Source: Streptomyces sp. CB02009
GTDB taxonomy: Bacteria; Actinomycetota; Actinomycetes; Streptomycetales; Streptomycetaceae
DNA length: 64,000 nt
Reading direction: 5' to 3'
Assembly: GCF_001905825.1 (NCBI RefSeq)
Contig: NZ_LIVV01000003.1
Coordinates: 230,956 to 294,955, forward strand
The notes below the pieces were generated by a model, which ran no database searches, was not told the DNA's origin, and was given only the letters and a program-made list of their open reading frames with translations. Shown one piece after another: positions 44,127 to 50,762 of the stretch; positions within the stretch are counted from its first letter, which is position 1; every line of letters begins with the position of its first letter. The position numbers and the translations under genes were made by a program.

Positions 44127-45657
44127 TCAGACGGCTGGGTCGTGATCCACGAGCTTCAGGAGCTTGAGCAACCCGCCCGTAGCGGCCAGAGCCGCGGCAT
44201 CCTCAGCAGGCGCGTCCACCGCCCAGTGGGCAAGGTCGTTGCGGTAGTCCCGCACGGTGGCCAGCCGCCGACTGATGTCCTGTTGCTCGAAGGGCCACCG
44301 CAGTTTGTTCCAGCAGCGGGCGTCCTCCACCAGGAAGACGTACTGGCCGAGGCTGAGATGCTGACCGCGCTCCATCGTCCTGCGGATCTCCCTCGGCAGC
44401 TCGTCGGTGGAAAAGTGCCTGATCAGGCGGCGCAGCCGCCGTTCCAGCTCCTCCAAGAGAATGAACGGTTCGATGCGCTGCTTCAGCTGCCCTGCGAGGT
44501 CGGTCGAGGTCAGAATCCCGATCACCGCGTTTTCGCCATCCACGATGATTGTGAAGCCACTCTGCTGGATGCGGTCCATCCGGTCGAAAAGGGCATGTTC
44601 CACCCGAGCGGTCTCGGGATGCGGATCCAGGGCGTTGGCCACCGTGGCAGTCCTGCCGCCCAGCTGCGCCCTTGCGATTCCCTCCCAGGTGACGACCCCA
44701 CGTAGCACGTTGTTGTGGTCTACGACCGGAAGCTGGGAGAAGTCGCTCTCGATCATCGGGGTGATCACCTGGCTCAGCGCATCGCCCATCCGGACCGTCA
44801 CAACCTCACGAACGAAGGGAAGGTTGCCGATCCGCCAGGTCAGATCACGGTCACGCGGGCCATCGACTTTCGAATGCGCCTGCTGCTCGTCCCCTCGGAC
44901 CTGATCATGGATGCCTTCCCCAAGGCCGGTGAATCCTGCCGCGGACACGGTGACGAGGCCGTCCAACTGCACGTCGTTGAAGTGAGGATCCACCCGGAGA
45001 CCGAGCTCCGCGAGGTTCTGGTCCACCAAGTCGATGACGTCGGAGGTTCGCCGCTTCCACCCCCACAAGCCGATCAGGTCACGGGCGGTCAACTGCCTGG
45101 TGCCGCTTTCCCGGACATCGCTCACCAAGTCCTGCGGGCCGTTGGGTGGCTCGCCGTCACCCACGTAGCCCGGGTCGGTACCCGTCTCTGCGAGAGCCTG
45201 CACGCGTACCGCGGCGTCGCGCCGACTCAACTCGCTGACCGTGAGGAAGGCCCCCATGCTGTCCCGCAGATCACCCCGAACAGCAGCTCGCTCCAGGGCC
45301 GGGCGTACCCAGTCCGTCCTCCTCACGTGTCGGAAGTCAGGCGGCGCCGCGGCCCGGTACTCGTACGGTCCGGTCAGCAGGCCCAAAGCCACGACCGACA
45401 GATGCTTGCGTGGCATGACGACGTAGTCGCCGATCTCCATTGCGATGAAGCGCCAGAGCTGGCGCTTCCAGTTATCGATGGTGCCAACCGCCTCACCGGG
45501 GTACGCCTTGGCCAGCAGATCACCGATGTTCGTCGGATGAAGAGCAGTCGCTGAGGTCGCCGAGCTCCTCCCAGCCCACGATCGCCAGCCCCTCGGAGAG
45601 CGCGGCCTGCTCCCGTTCCCCTGACTGTCCACCCCGTACTGTCCAGGCCCGCACCAT
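44127..45657 (-). pseudogene. Mrr-type N-terminus / CBS pair / HEPN fusion, frameshifted near start
   Basis: The reading frame from 45,560 to 44,127 encodes three parts in order: (1) an N-terminal domain like that of actinobacterial Mrr proteins (NWKRQLWRFIAMEIGDYVVM, LGLLTGPYEYR, MGAFLTVSELSRRDAAVRVQ); (2) two CBS repeats (~255-375; FVREVVTVRMGDALSQVITP, LPVVDHNNVLRGVVTWEGIA, SGFTIIVDGENAVIGILTST); (3) a C-terminal helical domain with YRNDLAHW, the R-x4-H motif of HEPN RNases. The natural start is ATG 45,657 (VRAWTVRGGQSGEREQA, GLAIVGWEELGDLSD) in the neighbouring frame with a GAGGGGGCGGGC site; it shifts between about 45,548 and 45,523. CBS pairs bind adenosyl nucleotides, so this could be a nucleotide-gated RNase. 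One indel stops full-length translation unless it is a sequencing error or programmed. Confidence 0.7.
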
Positions 45658-46050
45658 GCCCGCCCCCTCGTCAACCATCCAGATGCGCACCCGAGTGTTC
45701 CGGGTCAGCGGACTCGGTACAAGCGAGATCACAGTCCAGACGTCCCCACATGAGCCGTACCGAGAGGCGTCCAGCCGATTGGGGCATCGCCGACGGGCGA
45801 TGCCCCAGGGGAACTCGATGCCGGGAGACCGTCTACGGAAGGCGCGACTCCCGCCGCTCGGGGACTTGCGGGGAGCTCGACACGAGGTGCACTGCGAGAT
45901 TCCGCGAGGGAGGCGGTCTCCGTATGTGTGCCCCGTTCCGAGCCCTCATCGGCACTTCGGCCGGACGGCTGCAGCAGCAGTCAGACCTTGATGACAGTGG
46001 CGGTACCGCCCCATTGGAGGCGAGCCTGGGAGTCCCTGCGGATGCTGCGG

Positions 46051-46096
46051 CGTGCGTCGAGAGTCGCACGTAGCGCTCGTAGCGCCCGTAATGCAC
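46051..46096 (-). repeat. Right inner inverted terminal repeat of island
   Basis: The reverse complement matches 2986-3032 at about 36 of 47 aligned positions, including an exact CTCGACGCA block. It ends 77 bases before the right attachment repeat, so both island ends carry the same sequence facing outward. The rest of 45,733-46,164 has no convincing gene. Confidence 0.6.
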
Positions 46097-46172
46097 GTTG
46101 ATCTTGAGTCTGGTTTGTGTGCCACGTAAGCCGCTGAGCTGCGGTTTTCTTTAACCTGTTCTTGACTCCACA

Positions 46173-46237
46173 TCTTCCCGATGACCCACCATGTCGAGTG
46201 CGTGGCGATCCTGGAGCCGGTGAAGAAGGACGCCTGA
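46173..46237 (+). pseudogene. Displaced 3' end of the RNA methyltransferase gene (attR-like)
   Basis: Bases 46,173-46,218 repeat 2903-2948 and the frame continues to a stop at 46,235-46,237 (FPMTHHVECVAILEPVKKDA). This is the end the gene had before the island entered, now left without its body. It marks the right chromosomal junction. Confidence 0.88.
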
Positions 46238-46339
46238 GCCGGGGGATTCGGCCGGCAGGGCCGCGGCGGCGGTGGAGCGCCGGTCGGACAAGGGGTCGCT
46301 CCACCGGCCGCCGTCACGGGGCCGCCCGCGGTGGGTGTG

Positions 46340-47608
46340 TCACCACCGGACCGGCAGTTCCCGCCTTCCGCGGATCAGCATTCCCGGGAGCCACTCCCCG
46401 GGTTCCCCGTTCGCGGCCAGGTCCGGGCAGCGCTCCAGGAGGGTGCGCAGTGCGACCTCGCCCTCGAGGCGGGCGAGGGGGGCGCCCAGGCAGAAGTGGA
46501 TGCCGTGCCCGAAGGAGAGGTTGCTCCGGGCGTCGCTGCGCCGTACGTCGAAGCGCTCCGGGTCGGGGAAGCGCTCCGGGTCGTGGTCCGCGCCGGCCAT
46601 GGCGATCAGCACGATGGCACCGCGCGGCACCTGGACGCCGCCGATCTCGGTGTCCTCCAGGGCGATGCGCGGCGTGGTGGTCGCCACCGGCCCGTCGTAG
46701 CGGAGCGTCTCCTCCACCAGTCCTGCCGCGAGGCCCGGCGGATCGGCCAGGACGGCCGCCAGCTGGTCGGGGTGGTCGAAGAGCGCGCGCACCGCGTTGC
46801 CGATGGTGTTGACCGTCGTCTCGTGCCCGGCGACGAGCAGCAGGAAGGCCAGTGAGACCAGCTCCTCCTCGGTGAGCCGGTCGCCGCCCTCGTCGACCGT
46901 GTGGACGAGGGCGCTGAGCAGGTCCTCCCCGGGGTTCTCCCGCTTCGCGGCGATGAGGCCGGCGAGATACGGCATGATCTGCTCGTACGCCTCCTTCTCC
47001 GCCTCGGGGCTGGTGGGCGCGAGGGTCTCGTTCGACCAGGCGTGGAAGGAAGCGCGGTCCAGGTTAGGGACGCCGAGCAGTTCGGCGATGACGATCATGG
47101 GGAGCGGGGAGGCGAACGCCTCGATGATCTCGGCACTGCGTGCTCCGTCCGCCGTCATGGCGTCCAGCAGCTCGTCGGTGATCTCCTGGACGCGCTGCCG
47201 CATCCCCTCGACGCGCCGGGCCGTGAACTCCTGCGACACGAGCTTCCGCAGCCGGGTGTGGTGGGGCGGGTCGCTCATCAGCATGTTGGAGTTGCCGAGC
47301 ATGTTCAGGGCGTACGGCGGCTCCCAGCCGGGCTGCCGGTAGTCGCGCTGCCAGTCCCGGCTGAGGTGCGGGGAGCCGAAGGCCTCGCGCGCGGCCTCGT
47401 ACCCGACCACGAGCCACACCAGCCCCCTGTCGGGCGTGATCACCTGGTGCACCGGACCGCGCTCGCGCAGCCGCGCGAAGGCGGTGTACGGGTCGGCGAC
47501 GAAGTCGGGGCTGAGCGAGGCGAGTAACTCGACCCCGTCGGGGATGTCGAGTCCTTCGTTCCTGTCGGGCATCGCGGGATCGGCGGCGGATATCTCGGTA
47601 TCGGTCAC
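46340..47608 (-). CDS. Cytochrome P450
   Basis: 422 residues from ATG 47608, with a GGGAAGG site upstream. Full set of P450 landmarks: the I-helix oxygen-activation motif AGHETT, the K-helix EETLR (ExxR), and the heme-binding loop FGHGIHFCLGAPLAR with the axial cysteine. It belongs to the soluble three-component class that takes electrons from ferredoxin (similar to CYP105/107-type streptomycete enzymes). The first gene right of the island, divergent from the ClpP pair, it probably performs a late hydroxylation or oxidation in the biosynthetic cluster. No ferredoxin gene is adjacent. Confidence 0.93.
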   Translation of the reverse strand: MTDTEISAADPAMPDRNEGLDIPDGVELLASLSPDFVADPYTAFARLRERGPVHQVITPDRGLVWLVVGYEAAREAFGSPHLSRDWQRDYRQPGWEPPYALNMLGNSNMLMSDPPHHTRLRKLVSQEFTARRVEGMRQRVQEITDELLDAMTADGARSAEIIEAFASPLPMIVIAELLGVPNLDRASFHAWSNETLAPTSPEAEKEAYEQIMPYLAGLIAAKRENPGEDLLSALVHTVDEGGDRLTEEELVSLAFLLLVAGHETTVNTIGNAVRALFDHPDQLAAVLADPPGLAAGLVEETLRYDGPVATTTPRIALEDTEIGGVQVPRGAIVLIAMAGADHDPERFPDPERFDVRRSDARSNLSFGHGIHFCLGAPLARLEGEVALRTLLERCPDLAANGEPGEWLPGMLIRGRRELPVRW

Positions 47609-48203
47609 GACGGAATTCCCTTCCCTCAGGCCCGGGTTACCGACCCCCGCCGGCCACTCCGAGCACGGCGGCCGACTCTAATCCCGCACCACCACCCGCA
47701 CAACTGCCTTCTGGTCGCACGTTCACCGAACCGACAATGAACATCAACGGAATTCACATACCCGATCCGCATATGAGGGTGCGTCGGCGACGCGTCCGCT
47801 CGGTCGGGCCGACTCCGGCCCGCACCTCGACGTGGGGATCCGCCGCGTCGCCCCCGCTGTCCGAAGCGAGACAGGTCAACTGCCGTGATTCTGGCCGGAT
47901 GTCATCGGCGATTGCTTCCTTATGCACCAGTTCCTGCGCACGTCCCTGCTGTCCCGTCGGTGTCAAGGTCGCACCTGGCCTGAACTCGGCCTGATTTCAA
48001 GCCAATTGAAAATCGGTCACACCCTCCGCTCTGAGCGAACGGCCTCTCAACTGCCGCTGGAGGGGCGCGGAGTGCGTGTTAGCTTCGTTAAGCGCGAGGG
48101 GGCGAGTGGAGTGCCGCTTCCGGCTCTCATCGGTCGGATAGCAGCTGAACGGACTCGGTGCAGGCCCTTTAGCGGACAAGCAACGACAGAGGAGTGGAAT
48201 CGC
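47609..48203. promoter_or_regulatory. 595-base divergent region between P450 and clpP
   Basis: No gene is seen. The segment must hold the outward promoters of the P450 and of the clpP pair and is A/T-richer than its surroundings around 47,990-48,100. I cannot identify a specific operator; the 5' leader of clpP appears long because a good AGAGGAG site lies just before 48,204. Confidence 0.4.
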
Positions 48204-48836
48204 ATGAGCTCTCGGCAGTTTCCTCTCGAAGCAGGCCAGATGATGCCCTATGCCCGCGGCGGCGCCGGTGAGGGAGTCGGCGTGGACGCGGTGTACAACC
48301 GCCTTCTCGAGGACCGCATCATTTTCCTCGGCAAGGAAGTCGACGACGACATCGCCAACCGCATCACCGCGCAGATGCTGATGCTCGCCGCGGATCCGAC
48401 CCGAGACATCTACTTGTACATCCACTCGCCGGGCGGCTCGGTCACCGCCGGCATGGCGGTCTACGACACCATGCAGTACATCAAGAACGACGTCGTGACC
48501 ATTGCCATGGGATTCTGTGCCTCCATGGGCCAGTTCCTTCTCACCGCGGGTGCGAAGGGAAAGCGGTTCGCATTGCCGCACACGAAGATCCTCATGCACC
48601 AGCCTTCGGCCGGTTTCGCCGGCTCGGCCTCGGACATCAAGATCTACGTGGACCAGCTGGTCCGCACCAAGCGGGAAATGGCTGAGCTCATCGCACAGCA
48701 CTCCGGCCAGGACGCCGACACCATCACCCGTGACTCCGACCGGGACCGCTGGTTCACCGCCCAGGAGGCCAAGGAATACGGCCTGATCGACGAGGTGATG
48801 ACGGCGGAGCACCCGGGCCTCGGCGCCGTCGGCTAG
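48204..48836 (+). CDS. clpP: ClpP serine peptidase subunit
   Basis: 210 residues from ATG 48204 with AGAGGAG upstream. ClpP fold throughout: IIFLGKEVDDDIANRI, YIHSPGGSVTAGMAVYDTMQ, catalytic Ser107 in CASMGQFLL, His132 in ILMHQPSAG, and the C-terminal DRDRWFTAQEAKEYGLIDEV. All expected active-site residues are present. ClpP tetradecamers degrade proteins unfolded by Clp ATPases in the cytoplasm. Most streptomycetes have several clpP genes; a pair embedded in a natural-product cluster is typical of a target-copy resistance gene. It is followed after 49 bases by a second clpP, expected to form a mixed ring with it. Confidence 0.95.
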   Translation: MSSRQFPLEAGQMMPYARGGAGEGVGVDAVYNRLLEDRIIFLGKEVDDDIANRITAQMLMLAADPTRDIYLYIHSPGGSVTAGMAVYDTMQYIKNDVVTIAMGFCASMGQFLLTAGAKGKRFALPHTKILMHQPSAGFAGSASDIKIYVDQLVRTKREMAELIAQHSGQDADTITRDSDRDRWFTAQEAKEYGLIDEVMTAEHPGLGAVG

Positions 48837-48885
48837 TCCTCCGCCCCACGGGCAAGCACATCCAATCACCTCGGGAGGACCACGC

Positions 48886-49557
48886 ATGGCGAGCAATTCC
48901 ATGCCCGCATCAGCCTCGCCCTCGTTCGGGTCCGGTCACTTAGGACCGGAAAGCCGATATGTCGTTCCGCGTTTCGTGGAACGTACGTCGCAGGGCACCA
49001 GGGAATACGACCCGTACGCGAAACTCTTCGAGGAGCGCGTCATCTTCCTCGGAACCCCGGTCGACGATGTCGTGGCGAACGACATCATGGCCCAGCTCCT
49101 GTGCCTCGAGTCGCAGGACCCTGAACGGGACATCTCTCTCTACATCAACTCGCCCGGCGGCGACCTCACTCCGCTCACCGCCGTCTACGACACCATGCAG
49201 TTCGTGCGGCCCGACATCCAGACGGTCTGTCTCGGTCAGGCCAACTCGGTCGCGGCCGTGATCCTGGCGGCGGGCACCCCCGGGAAGCGTCTGGCGCTGC
49301 CGAGCGCCCGGATCCTCCTCCAGCAGCCGCACAGCGACGGAACCCAGGGCCAGGTGTCCGACCTGGAGATCCAGGGCAGAGAGGTCCAGCGCCAGCGGGA
49401 GCTGATCGAACGGCTTCTCGCCAAGCACACCGGTCGGGACGTCGCGCAGATCAACAAGGACGTCGACCGGGCCCAGGTCCTCACCGCCGATCAGGCGCTG
49501 GAGTTCGGACTCGTCGACAAGGTGATCGCTCCGCGCACCATCGCCGGTGTGCGTTGA
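48886..49557 (+). CDS. clpP: ClpP paralogue with substituted catalytic histidine
   Basis: 223 residues from ATG 48886, with a GGGAGGAC site upstream. The ClpP core is clear (RVIFLGTPVDDVVANDIMAQ, YINSPGGDLTPLTAVYDTMQ), with the nucleophile Ser121 in GQANSVAAV. At the histidine position the sequence reads ILLQQPHSD, so glutamine 146 replaces histidine and the nearest His is three residues later. The ring may still assemble, but this subunit could be weakly active or inactive and act as a structural or resistance partner of the upstream subunit. The N-terminal extension (~40 residues) is longer than usual. Closest in style to the ClpP2-type partner of actinobacterial ClpP1P2. Confidence 0.93.
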   Translation: MASNSMPASASPSFGSGHLGPESRYVVPRFVERTSQGTREYDPYAKLFEERVIFLGTPVDDVVANDIMAQLLCLESQDPERDISLYINSPGGDLTPLTAVYDTMQFVRPDIQTVCLGQANSVAAVILAAGTPGKRLALPSARILLQQPHSDGTQGQVSDLEIQGREVQRQRELIERLLAKHTGRDVAQINKDVDRAQVLTADQALEFGLVDKVIAPRTIAGVR

Positions 49558-49726
49558 CGCGGCAGGACGCGGCGGCCTGAGCCTCGACCGCGAAGAACGC
49601 GGGCCCGGGAGGGTGCGGACGTCGAGGCGTACTCTCCGTTCCTCCTCCTGACGCCCGTCTCCGTCCCACGAGTCGGCGTCTCCGGCTCATGAGGCGAGCG
49701 GCACGGGCCGGACCCGGCCTTCGGAC

Positions 49727-49767
49727 GGCCGTCGTCGGTGATCGTCACGATCGTGCCGACGGCGGCC
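49727..49767 (+). terminator. Long hairpin downstream of the clpP pair
   Basis: Arms 49,727-49,738 and 49,756-49,767 pair at 11 of 12 positions, enclosing a smaller inverted repeat (GATCGT/ACGATC). A terminator is the simplest reading; an operator for the next gene at 49,942 is the alternative. The remaining part of 49,558-49,941 holds no gene. Confidence 0.5.
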
Positions 49768-49941
49768 GTTACTCCATGTCGGTGACGGGGTGCGACCGGG
49801 GTGTACTCCATGCCAGTGACGTGCCGGGGCCGGGATCGGCGACCTGCCGGCCATCAGTGCACGTCAGAGACGTACGGGCGTACCTCGGTCGGCCCTGTCG
49901 GCCCGATCGTCCCGGCGCGGAGGCCGCTACAGTCCGTTCGC

Positions 49942-50667
49942 ATGATCACGGTTACCACCCGCTCGGTCGCCTACCCGGCCGACGGTCTGACGATGATCGG
50001 GCACCTGGCGCTCCCGGCCGGCGCCGACCGCCGGCCCGCGGTTCTGGTCGGGCCCGAGGGGACCGGACTCAACGACTTCCAGCGCCGCAGGGCCGACGCC
50101 CTGGCCGAGCTGGGGTACGTGGCGTTCGCCTTCGACATCCACGGTGGAAAGTGGTTCACCGACCCCGACGAGATGATGGCCCGGTGCATGCCCCTGCTCG
50201 CGGATCCCGACCGGATGCGCGAGATCGGCCACGCGGCGCTCGACGTGGTGCGAGCCGAACCGCGCACCGATCCCGACCGGATCGCCGTCATCGGCTACGG
50301 CACCGGGGGCGCCATCGGGCTGGAACTCGGGCGCGACGGGGTCGACCTCCGCGCCATCGGGACGGTCAACGCCCTGACCACGGGCCGCCCGGGCGAGGCG
50401 GCGCGCATCCGCTGCCCTGTGTGGGCGGCGGTCGGATCGGAGGACCCCATCATGCCGCCCGCCCAACGGGACGCCTTCGCCGCCGAGATACTGGCCGCGG
50501 GAGTCGACTGGCGCCTCGTGGTCTACGGCGGTGCCCTGCACGCCTTCCACCACCCTCCGGTCGACCAGCGTGTGCGCCCCGGAGTGGGCCACCACCCTCA
50601 GCACGCGCGACGTGCCTGGAACGACATCGTCGGTCTGCTCGACGAGTGTCTCCCCGTCGCAGGCTGA
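49942..50667 (+). CDS. Dienelactone-hydrolase-like alpha/beta hydrolase lacking the usual nucleophile
   Basis: 241 residues from ATG 49942. The fold markers of the dienelactone hydrolase family are present: PAVLVGPEGTGLNDFQRRRA, VAFAFDIHGG, WAAVGSEDPIMPP with the acid Asp and YGGALHAFHHP with the His. At the nucleophile elbow, where the family has GYCxGG (or Ser), the sequence is IGYGTGG, so glycine replaces the nucleophile. The protein may be non-hydrolytic, for example a binding or isomerase-type enzyme, or use another residue. Its position between clpP and the E1-like gene suggests cluster membership but does not prove it. Confidence 0.75.
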   Translation: MITVTTRSVAYPADGLTMIGHLALPAGADRRPAVLVGPEGTGLNDFQRRRADALAELGYVAFAFDIHGGKWFTDPDEMMARCMPLLADPDRMREIGHAALDVVRAEPRTDPDRIAVIGYGTGGAIGLELGRDGVDLRAIGTVNALTTGRPGEAARIRCPVWAAVGSEDPIMPPAQRDAFAAEILAAGVDWRLVVYGGALHAFHHPPVDQRVRPGVGHHPQHARRAWNDIVGLLDECLPVAG

Positions 50668-50721
50668 CGCTTCCAGGTGGGCCGGTTCCGGGCCGTGAAC
50701 CGGCGGCCTCCTGCACCGCGG

Positions 50722-50755
50722 CCGGCCGGGCCAGGCACCTGCCTGGCCCGGCCGG
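50722..50755. terminator. 16-bp perfect hairpin between convergent genes
   Basis: Arms 50,722-50,737 and 50,740-50,755 are exact inverted repeats (CCGGCCGGGCCAGGCA) separated by CC. It lies between the stops of the hydrolase-like gene (50,667) and the convergent Rv1355c-type gene (50,763), a probable bidirectional terminator. Confidence 0.85.
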
Positions 50756-50762
50756 TGTCACG

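Larger units (their letters stand above)
2903..46218. mobile_element. ~43.3-kb defence/conflict genomic island in the RNA methyltransferase gene
   Basis: The boundaries come from the repeated 3' end of the methyltransferase gene at 2903-2948 and 46,173-46,218, with inverted terminal repeats just inside both copies. Cargo is almost entirely defence- or conflict-type: toxin-immunity pair, type I restriction-modification remnants, a TerY-PP2C-kinase triad, TerD, DISARM-like helicase and methylase genes, a DUF262/DUF3696 trio, a helicase-nuclease fusion, RelE-UvrD, and a CBS-HEPN protein. Pseudogenes cluster near the two ends and in the first 16 kb. I see no integrase, excisionase, relaxase, replication or transposase gene, so the element looks immobile or dependent on a recombinase in trans. 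Low-GC3 and high-GC3 blocks alternate, showing mosaic assembly. Confidence 0.85.

Noticed and set aside
45981..46304. 107-codon minus-strand frame across the right island end
   Set aside because: It crosses the attachment repeat and terminal repeat, has low-complexity repeats of R-A-L caused by the repeats, and no ribosome binding site.
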